Of a stretch of 64,000 bases of DNA, positions 45,189-53,827 are shown piece by piece (positions within the stretch are counted from its first letter, which is position 1; each line of letters begins with the position of its first letter). The DNA lies in NCBI RefSeq assembly GCF_031928785.1, contig NZ_JARQAL010000008.1. One strand, written 5' to 3'. Position numbers and translations under genes: made by a program. This DNA comes from Enterococcus_C asini_A. Its GTDB lineage: Bacteria > Bacillota > Bacilli > Lactobacillales > Enterococcaceae. The notes under the pieces were generated by a model. That model worked only from the letters and a program-made list of their open reading frames with translations. It ran no database searches and was not told the origin of the DNA.

Positions 45189-45971
45189 TTAGCTTGGATT
45201 TGATTGTTGATTGGCAACAAACCCCATGATGGCTTTCTTAGGCATTAAGGGCATTAAGCCAACGAAAGGTCGTTGTACTTTGGACAGTCCGGAAAAGACA
45301 TTTAGTTTACCAGCCAACATTGCTTGATAGCCTTCTTGGGCTACAACGGCAGGGCTGGCACCTTTGGCAAACATCTTTGTTTGGGTTAATCCACCGGCTT
45401 TGGCAAACCCGGTTTCAATCGCCCCGGGCATCAGGGTGGTAACCGTCACGCCAGTTTCTTTTAATTCGTAAGCAATGGCATTGCTTAAAAAAGTCACATA
45501 GGCTTTTGTGGCATAGTATTCCGCTTGGAGCGGTCCAGGAATCAGTGCCGCTGAAGAGGAGACATTCAGTATTTTTCCAGTACCGCGATTGACGAATTCT
45601 GGAATAAACAACTTCATTAATTTAGTGGGAACGAGCATATTGACCCGCATCATGGAAATATCCTGATCCATAGTCCGCTCTAGAAAACTTCCTTGGCCAC
45701 CAAGACCGGCATTGTTTACAAGATAATCCACTTGAATTTCCGCTTGTTTCACTTGTTCATAGATTTTTTCGGCCGCTGTTTCCTCCGAAAAATCAACGGC
45801 AATCGTCATTGCTGTCACTTGGTATTTATTTTCTACTTCTGCTTTTAAAGTTGCAAGCTTTTTGGCATTTCGACCTACTAAAACGAGATTGTCACCATTG
45901 GCAGCAACGAGCTTTACGAACTCGTGGCCTAATCCGCCGGTTGCACCTGTGATTAACGCTGTTTTTGTCAT
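45189..45971 (-). CDS. Short-chain dehydrogenase/reductase
   Basis: Classical SDR, 260 aa: NADP loop TGATGGLGHE, NNAG, catalytic Ser (NVSSSAALIPG) and YYATK Tyr/Lys pair. GGAGGAATTTCAA precedes ATG. The C-terminal segment (VGLMPLMPKKAIMGFVANQ) resembles the DltE/YqjQ-like SDRs. Substrate not inferable. Confidence 0.92.
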   Translation of the reverse strand: MTKTALITGATGGLGHEFVKLVAANGDNLVLVGRNAKKLATLKAEVENKYQVTAMTIAVDFSEETAAEKIYEQVKQAEIQVDYLVNNAGLGGQGSFLERTMDQDISMMRVNMLVPTKLMKLFIPEFVNRGTGKILNVSSSAALIPGPLQAEYYATKAYVTFLSNAIAYELKETGVTVTTLMPGAIETGFAKAGGLTQTKMFAKGASPAVVAQEGYQAMLAGKLNVFSGLSKVQRPFVGLMPLMPKKAIMGFVANQQSNPS

Positions 45972-46087
45972 TTGAAATTCCTCCTATGGGTAATTGACTT
46001 AACTGATGAGGTAAGTATAGCGAGAATTCATCAATCCCTGAACATCAAAAAATGCCAGAAAAATATCAAATGACGCCATTGTCAGAG

Positions 46088-46141
46088 AAAAGACGCAGCC
46101 ATGACTGCTACTGTTGTTAGTAGGGGCATGGTCGCGTCTTG
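46088..46141 (-). terminator. Terminator-like inverted repeat
   Basis: AAGACGC.GCCATG pairs with CATGG.CGCGTCTT (imperfect) just downstream of the 75-residue membrane protein gene. Confidence 0.55.
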
Positions 46142-46344
46142 AGGGGGTAAGTTACGTGTTGGTGATACTGTTTCTTCGTTTTAAAAAAGGCTGCGACTAA
46201 CGTACTAGCAAAAATAACTGCGCAAATGAAAAAAGAACGATGCAGATTCAGCCATTGGTTACCCAGAAACAAAAGTACGAGATACGGGACAAAAGACTTC
46301 AGGCTAAACAGCAGGACCTCTTTGAAAAATTCTTTTTTTGCCAT
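46117..46344 (-). CDS. Small two-helix membrane protein
   Basis: 75 residues with two hydrophobic helices (FVPYLVLLFLGNQWL, SFFICAVIFASTLVAAFF) and basic ends. ATG 46344 has GGAGG 10 bases upstream. No family recognised. Lies between the dehydrogenase operon and the guaA-like attachment region. Confidence 0.65.
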   Translation of the reverse strand: MAKKEFFKEVLLFSLKSFVPYLVLLFLGNQWLNLHRSFFICAVIFASTLVAAFFKTKKQYHQHVTYPLKTRPCPY

Positions 46345-46456
46345 GGAAATTTGCCTCCAATCCAAATTGGCTTTTCCTCTATGGTAGCGCTCTCTATTTT
46401 AAAGTCAAATGGAAGCAAAAGTGTAATTGATATGCAATCGAAAAAATACGCAAAGA

Positions 46457-46496
46457 AAAGCCCTCACCAGCATTTTTTTGCTGACAAGGGCTTTTT
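46457..46496 (-). terminator. Terminator of the truncated guaA end
   Basis: AAAAGCCCT (46457-46465) pairs with AGGGCTTTT (46487-46495) with an inner CAGCA/TGCTG helix. On the minus strand it lies about 60 bp after the WE-stop codons of the guaA-like 3' end and would be that gene's terminator. Confidence 0.7.
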
Positions 46497-46547
46497 ATGA
46501 TTGGAAAATGTTGATTTACACGGGTTTTTCAGCCATATTCTGTTGGC

Positions 46548-46600
46548 TCTTTATTCCCACTCCAATGTTACAGGTGAGCTTAAAACACTGTTAAATCAAT
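46548..46600 (-). pseudogene. guaA: guaA 3'-end fragment: attachment site of the mobile element
   Basis: Read on the minus strand, the segment ending at the stop codon 46552-46554 translates ...SSPVTLEWE-stop, matching the invariant C-terminus of GMP synthase (PPATIEWE). No guaA body lies upstream on that strand: the sequence changes to AT-rich integrase-end DNA. This is what remains when an element inserts in the 3' end of guaA and duplicates the terminal bases. The intact gene should be found past the right edge of the window or at the other end of the island. Confidence 0.7.
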
Positions 46601-46650
46601 GTTTCTAGCACGTTGTATATTTCTTGGCGGGGATTCTGGCGGGAAACTAG
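46572..46650. repeat. Left-end integrase-arm-like sequence
   Basis: Contains CTGTTAAATCAA (46589-46600) and the two-part motif TGGCGGGG..TGGCGGGAAACTAG (46625-46650). Both recur in similar form at 61625-61710. Probably att/arm sites of the tyrosine integrase. Confidence 0.6.
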
Positions 46651-46657
46651 ATTATTC

Positions 46658-47875
46658 TTATTTTTTTATGGTTTGATTCCCGTTAAAAGCAATCTTTGTC
46701 TTTTTAGCAGTTTGAATCTTGATACTACCGGACATTTCCTTTGCGATACCTTCATCTGCACCCGACCACATATGGGAATAATGTTTTAGTGTGATTTCAG
46801 GGCTTGAATGACCCATTCGTTTGGAAAGGACTAATACTGAAACATTGAACTCATTGATTAGGAATGAAGCATGAGAATGCCGTAATCCCTTTGCTTGGAT
46901 TTTATGAACACCGGCAAAGTTTGCATAACGCTCAATGATTCTTCCAATAGTGGACTTAATCATTGGAAGTCCATCATATGAGAAGACAAAATCATGAATT
47001 CCTACTTGGCTTTGACGCTTTTTCCAAGCTGCTAGAATTGCAAGAGTATCATCATCTAAGACAATTGTGCGCTTACCATCATCTGTCTTCGTGTAATCAT
47101 TACGATCCCAGTCTGTGCGACTTCGTGTAACTAGCATATGGTGGACTCTAAGACGTTTGTTCCTAAAATCAATGTCATCCCACCACAAAGCCGTGCCTTC
47201 ATTTACACGCACTCCTGTCATGTAATACACCCACAGCATGACAAAACACAAATGCTCGTAAAAATCATCGATGCAAATAGTTGCAATCACTTTTTCGAAT
47301 TCATCTTTTGTCCAATAAGCAACATTGCATTTTCCTTTGGGGATAGCCTTCACACGTTTTGAAATATTACTCTCAAGATATTGCATAGTCACAGCCATAT
47401 CTAAGCTTTTTCTGAACATACCGAAAATCAGACTAGCATAACTTTGAGAATAACCCGCACCACCAGAATTCTTTTCGGTTAGTAGCCAGGTTCGATAGGA
47501 TTGTACATCTTCTACATTGATTTCGCGTAAAGGTTTGTCTGAAAAGCGGTCACGGATATTTTCTAAGGTCTTTTTTCGGACTGAAAAAGTACTTTCTTCT
47601 ACATCTGTTTTGTATGCCGGGATATAGACCTTATCCATGAATTCACCATAGGTTAGATGGTAGTTTGCATATTTTTGGACTTGATGATATTCTCTCTTTA
47701 TTCTAATCAATTCTTTGTAGGCTGCGTGAGCAGACGTGAACTTTTTTCCAGATTGGTCCGTTCTGCCTTTTTTGCGCAGTCTTTTTCCTGTTATACGATC
47801 GGTGCCTAGCTCTGTTTCATAGTAAAACTGATTTTCTTTATCTACATAAACTCCTGCATATTTCGTTTTAGCCAT
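46658..47875 (-). CDS. int: Tyrosine recombinase / integrase
   Basis: Tn916/Lambda-type integrase, 405 aa: N-terminal arm-binding domain (YAGVYVDKENQFYYETELGTDRITGKRLRKKG), SAM-like core-binding domain, catalytic domain with Arg in TGVRVNEGTALWWDD, HSHASFLI / GHSSPEITLKHYSHM supplying R-H-x-x-R region and the nucleophile Tyr. It overlaps the DUF3173 gene by 8 bp and lies beside the guaA-like att site. Expected to integrate and excise this element. Confidence 0.95.
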   Translation of the reverse strand: MAKTKYAGVYVDKENQFYYETELGTDRITGKRLRKKGRTDQSGKKFTSAHAAYKELIRIKREYHQVQKYANYHLTYGEFMDKVYIPAYKTDVEESTFSVRKKTLENIRDRFSDKPLREINVEDVQSYRTWLLTEKNSGGAGYSQSYASLIFGMFRKSLDMAVTMQYLESNISKRVKAIPKGKCNVAYWTKDEFEKVIATICIDDFYEHLCFVMLWVYYMTGVRVNEGTALWWDDIDFRNKRLRVHHMLVTRSRTDWDRNDYTKTDDGKRTIVLDDDTLAILAAWKKRQSQVGIHDFVFSYDGLPMIKSTIGRIIERYANFAGVHKIQAKGLRHSHASFLINEFNVSVLVLSKRMGHSSPEITLKHYSHMWSGADEGIAKEMSGSIKIQTAKKTKIAFNGNQTIKK

Positions 47876-48074
47876 TGCTGTTTTCCTCCGACTCTAGTTC
47901 ACAACCTAGAATGGATTCAACAACTTCTTTTGGCACGCGTCCAACGCGCTTGTTCATATAGAATGGATATCCTCGTTGTACCATGATTTCTTTTGATTGT
48001 CTAATGATATTTTGTGCCGTATGTTTCGGATATCCCTGTTCCATTAGTTCATTTTTATCAATAAACGCTGCCAT
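47868..48074 (-). CDS. DUF3173 excisionase-like protein
   Basis: 68 residues, small winged-helix-like protein: FIDKNELMEQGYPKHTAQNIIRQSKEIMVQRGYPFYMNKRVGRVPKEVVESIL. The DUF3173 family is found next to integrases in Firmicute integrative elements. ATG 48074 is 5 bases after GAGGTGA. Probably a recombination directionality factor; that role is by position. Confidence 0.85.
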   Translation of the reverse strand: MAAFIDKNELMEQGYPKHTAQNIIRQSKEIMVQRGYPFYMNKRVGRVPKEVVESILGCELESEENSNG

Positions 48075-48088
48075 CAATTTCACCTCGC

Positions 48089-49120
48089 TTAGTAAGAATC
48101 TTCATTTTCCAATTCCAATATTTTTTGTTCGATAAAGGTCTGATCTGTTTCCGTGAATTTTTCTTTTCCTGTGGCTAGTAATTCTCTCAAATAGACTTCT
48201 GCTTGTTCTGGGCCATAGGCTTGTAGAAAAGCTTCGTAAATCATGGCGAGCGATTTCGAAGTGGCATTTTCTAACCAAGCTTTCTTCTTGGAAAAGGTTG
48301 GCTTTTCACGAATTACACGTAAGGGGACTTTAGGAATGCCCCCCACAAATTTATCCCACCATTTCATGTTCGGCCAACGAGCTTTGTTATGATAGTTGAC
48401 TGGGCCTTTGGGTTTGGTCTTGAAGCTGTAGTGGGAAGCTAAAATGCCACGAATTACCGTATTGAGTGGTATTCCTTTCGCAAGCTTTTCTACGGCTTGC
48501 CGAGCTTTCTGATCGGTTAATTCCAGTTCCCAGCGAACCCACTCGTTGACTTGGGCAATTTCCCCTGTTTTATCGCGGATTTCTTGCTTTTTGTCATAAA
48601 TCCGCAGTAGTTGTGGCTGAGAGCCAATATAAAGCGTATGACCAGTCAGAATGCCTTCCTGTAGTTGACCGCTGTTTACTTCCCGAAAGTGGCGACTTTG
48701 AGAGCTGAGTTGGCCGTTCTTCACGTATTTTTGCAAGGTAGACACAGGAGGAGAGGAGCCGTCAAATAAATCCATTGCCAAGTCGGCACGAGTAATGGTT
48801 CCTTTGGCTTTTAAAATGGTGGCTAAGAATTTCTGCCAATGCCAACCCTCCACACTAGACATATATTCTTCATATTGGCGACACCCTTGACCCGATAAGT
48901 TTACTAACAGATTGTTGTGGTGATCACTCTGGTGAATGATAATATCTGCAAAGGAATAGTGAGAATCGTAAGTGGGAAAAGGACTCCCTTTCTTTTCCGA
49001 AGTGAAGTCAGAAAGGGCAATTCCCAATAAGTCCGCAACTTTTTCCATTGAAGCATCCGGTAATGAAAAACGTAGAAAATCGATCAGACATTCGTTACTT
49101 TGCCGGGGTGCTTGGTTCAT
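48089..49120 (-). CDS. MobT-like Rep_trans relaxase / rolling-circle initiator
   Basis: 343 residues, Rep_trans family as in Tn916 Orf20 and ICEBs1 NicK: CLIDFLRFSLPDAS, GQGCRQYEEYMSS, TRADLAMDLFDG (metal-binding), HTLYIGSQPQLLRIYDKKQE and EWVRWELELTDQKARQAV. The catalytic Tyr is expected in the YDKK segment region. It lacks the N-terminal helix-turn-helix of Orf20. Overlaps the upstream DUF961 gene by 26 bp. Expected to nick the nearby oriT-like hairpin for transfer through a helper conjugative element. Confidence 0.85.
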   Translation of the reverse strand: MNQAPRQSNECLIDFLRFSLPDASMEKVADLLGIALSDFTSEKKGSPFPTYDSHYSFADIIIHQSDHHNNLLVNLSGQGCRQYEEYMSSVEGWHWQKFLATILKAKGTITRADLAMDLFDGSSPPVSTLQKYVKNGQLSSQSRHFREVNSGQLQEGILTGHTLYIGSQPQLLRIYDKKQEIRDKTGEIAQVNEWVRWELELTDQKARQAVEKLAKGIPLNTVIRGILASHYSFKTKPKGPVNYHNKARWPNMKWWDKFVGGIPKVPLRVIREKPTFSKKKAWLENATSKSLAMIYEAFLQAYGPEQAEVYLRELLATGKEKFTETDQTFIEQKILELENEDSY

Positions 49121-49607
49121 TCACTTCTCCTAGTTGATAGGAGATGGCACTAATTTTCAACGCTGCAAATTGCCAGGTATCAATCATTGGTTGACCTTCT
49201 CCCACAAATGATTTTTTCTGAATTTTTCGGGGATAGACATTTAAACCAGTAAAACGAATGGGAATCAACTCGCCGTCTTCATAGTTATCTAAAATGGGGA
49301 GTTCTTCTTGATGCTCGACCACAATGGTGATCGGGGAGCCGAGTTCTGTTCCACCGTTATTCAGAACCAGTTCGACAAAAGCCCGATCATAGACTTTGAA
49401 GGTGAGGGTCATTAGCCCGGTCTCTACACGTTCGCCAACATGGTTCTGTTCACGTTCCATGCGCATTTGAATATCACTTTTGGCTACAACAAAACGTTGC
49501 GGGAGTTTGAATTGTTTGAGATCGAAACGTAGGCTGGCTAGATTGACAGTTTCTGAATCGTTTAGTGAGATGCTGGTTCCTTTTTGGATCATTAATTTAT
49601 TTGACAT
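49095..49607 (-). CDS. DUF961 family protein (Tn916 Orf22/Orf23-like)
   Basis: 170 residues, beta-rich, typical first gene of the replication/mobilisation module of Tn916-like elements (LGSPITIVVEHQEELPILDNYEDGELIPIRFTGLNVYPR is the recognisable stretch in the second half). Start ATG 49607 with AAAGGAGAAATACAC; the frame open to 49817 has no start signal. Function in the family unknown; may assist replication of the excised circle. Confidence 0.82.
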   Translation of the reverse strand: MSNKLMIQKGTSISLNDSETVNLASLRFDLKQFKLPQRFVVAKSDIQMRMEREQNHVGERVETGLMTLTFKVYDRAFVELVLNNGGTELGSPITIVVEHQEELPILDNYEDGELIPIRFTGLNVYPRKIQKKSFVGEGQPMIDTWQFAALKISAISYQLGEVNEPSTPAK

Positions 49608-49920
49608 GTGTATTTCTCCTTTGATTTTGAATTTAGTCTTTGTTTTAATTGGTTGAAACAAAGTAGAGTGGGTGCACGAATTACGTTCATGGCTTTTCCT
49701 TCCTTTCACTAATAAGAACAATTTGAAACCCCCTATTTTCCGAAAAATGTGGAATTTCTCATAATTTTCTTTGTGGGTGATTTCCCTTCCATTACTACTA
49801 CAATCTGAATAGGTCAATTTTTCAAAACAACAGGCAATTGAATTGACTTGTAAGAGATTCTTAAACTATTTGCTTCTTAATCGCCTCATTTCGAAAAAGT
49901 TTCTTTTTTGAGAAAACACA

Positions 49921-49981
49921 AAAAAGACGTGTAAACGAACTCGGCTCTGCCGCTGGCAGCCGGTCCGTTCACACGTCTTTT
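49921..49981. terminator. Large hairpin between mob module and exporter
   Basis: AAAAGACGTGT.AAACG pairs with CGTT.CACACGTCTTTT (15 of 16), enclosing a GC-rich inner palindrome CTGCC-GCT-GGCAG. T-tract on the minus strand suggests a terminator for the ABC exporter operon; its size and position beside oriT also allow a single-strand replication origin. Confidence 0.65.
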
Positions 49982-50080
49982 GCTTTTCTATTTAGCTGAT
50001 TTTGACAAAAATCGAATCTTTGAAGAATGCTCGTGGGGCCTTTCGTAGCAACACTCAGAGGAATTTTTAATGAGTTCGGT

Positions 50081-50103
50081 ACCCCCGTGTTACTAACGGG
50101 GGT
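50081..50103. other. oriT-like hairpin
   Basis: ACCCCCGT, loop GTTACTA, ACGGGGGT: a perfect 8-bp GC-rich hairpin whose loop/stem junction reads CTAAC. It resembles the oriT hairpins of Tn916 and ICEBs1 (poly-C arm, CTAAC, poly-G arm) that MobT/NicK relaxases nick. Sits about 470 bp upstream of the DUF961/relaxase operon. Confidence 0.75.
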
Positions 50104-50109
50104 GATTTG

Positions 50110-51195
50110 CTAAGGTATAAAGGATTTTACTTTTTCTTTCACTCTAATAAGAACAAAGAATACACAAATTGAGCAGGAAATTAATAGGCCTAACATTAGT
50201 ATTCGTTTCAGAAATTCGTTCCTACTACAAGTAGAGATAATTTCTGATAAGTTCAAAATATTGCTTTGGTCTTTCAAGAGTAGTTGCCCCAAAGTTATCA
50301 AACATACACTAACGGCAAAGGTAATTGTGAATTTTTCGAAGACAAGCGAGAGTGTTGCGCAAAGAACAGTAAGAAGTAGATACAAGAGGATTGTTCCAAT
50401 GACATACTCAATCAGATAAGTAAAAGCGGTCTTCCTAACGATTTCACCTGTTTCGCCTAAAAAGAATAATGGATATTCCTTCATCCCAATTCCCGAAAAA
50501 ATACTAACAATGCCTGAAACAACAAGCAGTGGAAAAACAAAGCTCGCACATAGGAAGGCAAAGTAAAGGATCATCTTCTTGAAGAAAAGAGTAACTGGTT
50601 TTTGCGGAGCGAGCCATATCCACACACTAGCAGTATCTGTTTGTTCGTCGGTAAAGTATTTACAGAGAAACAGAAGGGCCATTAACCAAAGAGTCGAGTA
50701 GGGAATTAGTTGAATAAAAAAGACAAAATAGTTAATTAATGGCAGTTTTTGGGTATGCAATGGTTCAATTAATGCTATCTGATGATTCGAAAAGTATTTC
50801 AATTTAGCACTAAGGAGTTTTTGCTCCTTGACTTGTTCACCAGTCTGCCCTGAAGCAATCATTTCTTGATAATCTTCTTGTGCAATCTCGCTTTGAGCCT
50901 GTAAAGCTTTCTTATCATCGTCGTTTTCCAATGCGCTAAGAAGCGCTCGATACATTTCAACTTTTTTTGTCAGTGTAGCGATTCTGGTGGGATTTCCCTC
51001 TTGTTTCGTTAAGCGGTCAATTTCGGCTTCTAGATCTGTTTTTGTAGATTGGGCATCGATGATTTCTTGTGCATAGCGGTTTTCTTGGGAACTGCTGAAC
51101 TGAAAAATCAAAGGAATAAGAAGTAGGATCAAGAACAACAAGATTGGTGAGAAATTCAATTTTTTTGATCGAAACTTTTGCCATTCCCATTTCAT
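50110..51195 (-). CDS. ABC-2 type permease
   Basis: 361 residues: N-terminal membrane helix, a large extracytoplasmic helical region (about 40-150, LEAEIDRLTKQEGNPTRIATLTKKVEMYRALLSALEND), then five membrane helices. Second permease of an ABC exporter; overlaps the first permease by 4 bp. Probably exports or gives immunity to a secreted peptide of the cluster. Confidence 0.85.
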   Translation of the reverse strand: MKWEWQKFRSKKLNFSPILLFLILLLIPLIFQFSSSQENRYAQEIIDAQSTKTDLEAEIDRLTKQEGNPTRIATLTKKVEMYRALLSALENDDDKKALQAQSEIAQEDYQEMIASGQTGEQVKEQKLLSAKLKYFSNHQIALIEPLHTQKLPLINYFVFFIQLIPYSTLWLMALLFLCKYFTDEQTDTASVWIWLAPQKPVTLFFKKMILYFAFLCASFVFPLLVVSGIVSIFSGIGMKEYPLFFLGETGEIVRKTAFTYLIEYVIGTILLYLLLTVLCATLSLVFEKFTITFAVSVCLITLGQLLLKDQSNILNLSEIISTCSRNEFLKRILMLGLLISCSICVFFVLIRVKEKVKSFIP

Positions 51196-52316
51196 GACGC
51201 AATCCTACCTTTGGCTAGTTTTTTTGCTAAAAAGAGGTTACTTATCAAGAAAATAAGAATTAATACAGCAAGGATCAATAAACCTTTTTCAAGCGTAATC
51301 TCAGCAGAGGAAAAGGGAGTGGTGCCAACCAACAATCTCGGGAAATCCCAGTAGCTTGTCGGAAGAAATTTTGCGACTGTTGCTGGGAGAAAATCAGGCA
51401 AGTTTCCAAGAGCTAAAGGTAAAATCAGAATTTCTAAACATAAAAAAATTGGAATAAATTGTTTGAAAAAGTATTGAAGCAAGTACCCAAGTAAAATTAG
51501 TAAGACAAAGAAAAGTAAGGTACAAGCTAATAGGAGTGTTACATATTGAATGATAGTGGTTTGTTGGACAATTTCATTTTGGTTAAGGTAAAAAATCGGA
51601 TAATTTAGATTGCCCATTCCATTTTTTACGGCAGTGATTGCAAAAATACCAGCTGTACCCACTATCAACAAGCTCGCTAAAGTAATTAAAAGTAGAATGG
51701 TCTTGTTACTCATAATTTTCAACATACTTTGGGGTGTGCTCCATAAAAAATCGTTTGTTTTCTTGCGGTGTTCATAGCTACAGAATAAGGCAATTAACAA
51801 AGCGCCTAAACTAAGAAGCAAGGGATAGGGTATTTTAAAAAAAGTCGCAAATAAAAAATTGCTTGCGGGTAATTCTGCCGTATAAAAAGGATCAATCCAT
51901 TTTATATCTGAGGATTGAAAAAAGCGCAGTTCTTCATAGTTACGTTTCAATTCGGGAATTGTTGCACCAATCAAGTTTCCTTTTTCAGCTTTTTCCAGTT
52001 GAATTTTAGCTACCGAAGACTCTCCTGAGAGTAACTGTTTTTCATCGTGCATTCGAACACCGGTCAGAATTTGTTGATAGGCCTGTAATTCATCTTCAGA
52101 AGCTTTGATTAAATCTTCAGGAGCACTTTGTTCCTTCATGGAGTCAATTGCAGCCTGAAGAAGCTCACGATTTTCTTTGATATAATTAATCTTTTGGCTG
52201 GTTAAATCTGCTTGCTTCTTCTGATCCTGAATGAGCGGGGAAATTCCTACAAGAATGAAGACGAGTGTAAGAAGGAGGACAAACCATTTATTTATTTTCC
52301 AACTCTCAATTTTCAT
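51192..52316 (-). CDS. ABC-2 type permease
   Basis: 374 residues, same architecture as its neighbour (anchor helix, extracytoplasmic helical region with LLQAAIDSMKEQSAPEDLIKASEDELQAYQQIL, then five membrane helices), so the pair probably arose by duplication and forms a heterodimer. ATG 52316 has AGGAGGATTCGACT upstream and overlaps the ATPase by 11 bp; the open frame beyond it overlaps the ATPase coding region. Confidence 0.86.
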   Translation of the reverse strand: MKIESWKINKWFVLLLTLVFILVGISPLIQDQKKQADLTSQKINYIKENRELLQAAIDSMKEQSAPEDLIKASEDELQAYQQILTGVRMHDEKQLLSGESSVAKIQLEKAEKGNLIGATIPELKRNYEELRFFQSSDIKWIDPFYTAELPASNFLFATFFKIPYPLLLSLGALLIALFCSYEHRKKTNDFLWSTPQSMLKIMSNKTILLLITLASLLIVGTAGIFAITAVKNGMGNLNYPIFYLNQNEIVQQTTIIQYVTLLLACTLLFFVLLILLGYLLQYFFKQFIPIFLCLEILILPLALGNLPDFLPATVAKFLPTSYWDFPRLLVGTTPFSSAEITLEKGLLILAVLILIFLISNLFLAKKLAKGRIAS

Positions 52317-53010
52317 AGTCGAATCCTCCTGGAACACCGAATAATTCATTGTATTTTTCTTGAAGACTATCAGATGTATCAGATAGTTCCACGAGCTTTC
52401 CATCATGTAAAAAGACAACCCGTGTACAAAGAGTCGCCACACTTTCCAGATTGTGTGAAGACATAATGATGGCTTTATTCTGTTTGGCAAGCTTCTTAAT
52501 AAAAGAATTAAATAGTTGTGTGTTTGTAGGATCAAGGCCATTCAAGGGCTCGTCAAAGAACAATAAATGAGCATCACTAATATAGTATAAAGAAAGCAAT
52601 AGTTGTTGCTTCATTCCAAGAGAAAGGTTCCGGACTTTCATATCTTGAAAGGATGCAAGCTGAAAAAGGGCTAATGTCTCTGATAGTAGGATAGTAGAGT
52701 GCCAAAGTTCTTTGGTCATTTCTAGATGTTGCTTTACTGTTAAATCAGGATAAAGATTTTGGGCACTTTCCAGAAAAAAGATTTGTTTTAAATACTTCTC
52801 TCGTTGATTCGCTAATTCAATTGTTTCATCAATCGTCAGTGTACCATCTAGTCGTGGAAGCAGGCCGACGAGACTTTTTAGTAATGTTGTTTTACCAGTG
52901 CCATTAGGAGCGACTAATCCCACTACTTCACTCCCTTCAATCGAAAAATCCAACTGAGTTAGAATACTTTGTTTCTTATAGTTCACTGTAAGATTATGGA
53001 CAGTTAGCAT
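52306..53010 (-). CDS. ABC transporter ATP-binding protein
   Basis: 234 residues: Walker A VAPNGTGKTTLL, signature LSLGMKQQ (variant of LSGGQ), Walker B LLFFDEPLNGLDP, H-loop MSSHNLESV. Energises the ABC-2 pair. GGAGG-type ribosome binding site precedes the ATG. The variant signature is typical of bacteriocin-immunity and antibiotic-export ATPases. Confidence 0.92.
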   Translation of the reverse strand: MLTVHNLTVNYKKQSILTQLDFSIEGSEVVGLVAPNGTGKTTLLKSLVGLLPRLDGTLTIDETIELANQREKYLKQIFFLESAQNLYPDLTVKQHLEMTKELWHSTILLSETLALFQLASFQDMKVRNLSLGMKQQLLLSLYYISDAHLLFFDEPLNGLDPTNTQLFNSFIKKLAKQNKAIIMSSHNLESVATLCTRVVFLHDGKLVELSDTSDSLQEKYNELFGVPGGFDYEN

Positions 53011-53083
53011 TTACTTTCCTCCCGTATTTCAAGTGATAAAACCAAAAATGACTTCGAAAATATATCGAAGCCATTTTTTCATC

Positions 53084-53386
53084 TTACCAAACGTTGTAAG
53101 TATTTTGGCGTCTCCAGATAGTGGATGTTCCAGAGGGTTTACTACTGATATTATTATATCCTGTACGGACAAAACTGGTGTTATAGCGCAAATCACGTCT
53201 GGTTATATCTCGTTTTGCCCCATAGCTTCCATTACTGTATTGAGTTACAGTATAATAATCTTCAACATTGGCTATTTTAACTCTGGGTGTTGGTGTTAAG
53301 TCGTTGGAGGCAGTCGCAGCATAACTTACGCTTCCAATGGAAAGTAAGCTTAAAGCTAATAGTGAGGAAGTAATAAATTTTTTCAT
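53084..53386 (-). CDS. Secreted small protein, bacteriocin candidate
   Basis: 100 residues: clean Sec signal peptide (MKKFITSSLLALSLLSIGSVSYA) and a mature part of about 77 residues rich in Tyr, Asn, Arg and Ser that ends WRRQNTYNVW. No Cys. AAGGAGATTTCAA precedes the ATG. It lies just upstream of the ABC exporter and downstream of the lactococcin 972-type locus. No family recognised; a bacteriocin or signalling role is guessed from context. Confidence 0.7.
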   Translation of the reverse strand: MKKFITSSLLALSLLSIGSVSYAATASNDLTPTPRVKIANVEDYYTVTQYSNGSYGAKRDITRRDLRYNTSFVRTGYNNISSKPSGTSTIWRRQNTYNVW

Positions 53387-53443
53387 TTGAAATCTCCTTA
53401 GCTAATTAGTTTGAGATAGTGTAACTATCGAAGAAATACATTT

Positions 53444-53737
53444 TTAGTTATTAATAATAAATTTAGTATCGTTAGAAGTTTCATCTTTAGAAAAATTTGG
53501 ATCAATTTTTCGTCTAATAATCTTTGCTTTTCCGGTACCAACAACCTTTCCGTCTTTAACAGTCTTCATTGTTAACTCATCTTGAAAAAATGAACTATTA
53601 GGAGAATTATTCAAGGACCACTTCGGATCATCCATGGAAAGATTCTTCTTTAAAGTAGTTTGATTGTAGATTATGCTTAAAGACAAAATTAGGGAGACGG
53701 TAAGAATAGTAAAAACAGTTGCTTTCTTTTTTTTCAT
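53444..53737 (-). CDS. Hypothetical single-anchor secreted protein
   Basis: 97 residues: basic start MKKKKATVF, hydrophobic helix (residues 9-24) and a polar extracytoplasmic tail (PKWSLNNSPNSSFFQDELTMKTVKDGK). No lipobox. A decayed relative lies at 58752-58862. GGGTGCACTTACT before the ATG contains only a weak ribosome binding site. No family recognised. Confidence 0.65.
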   Translation of the reverse strand: MKKKKATVFTILTVSLILSLSIIYNQTTLKKNLSMDDPKWSLNNSPNSSFFQDELTMKTVKDGKVVGTGKAKIIRRKIDPNFSKDETSNDTKFIINN

Positions 53738-53802
53738 AGTAAGTGCACCCTATTTCATTGGCGTGGATAATAGAGCCGAAGACTGTTTGTCAATCTACCA
53801 TA

Positions 53803-53827
53803 TAGCATTTTAAAGAACATATTCTCA
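53803..53827. repeat. 25-bp inverted repeat, left copy
   Basis: Begins TAGCATTTTAAAG and ends AACATATTCTCA. Perfectly inverted relative to 55750-55774; contains the dyad AGAACATATTCT. The pair frames the lactococcin 972-type gene. Confidence 0.85.

Noticed and set aside
49608..49817. N-terminal extension of the DUF961 protein
   Set aside because: Strong Shine-Dalgarno and family start at 49607; the extension has no homologous feel and no start signal.
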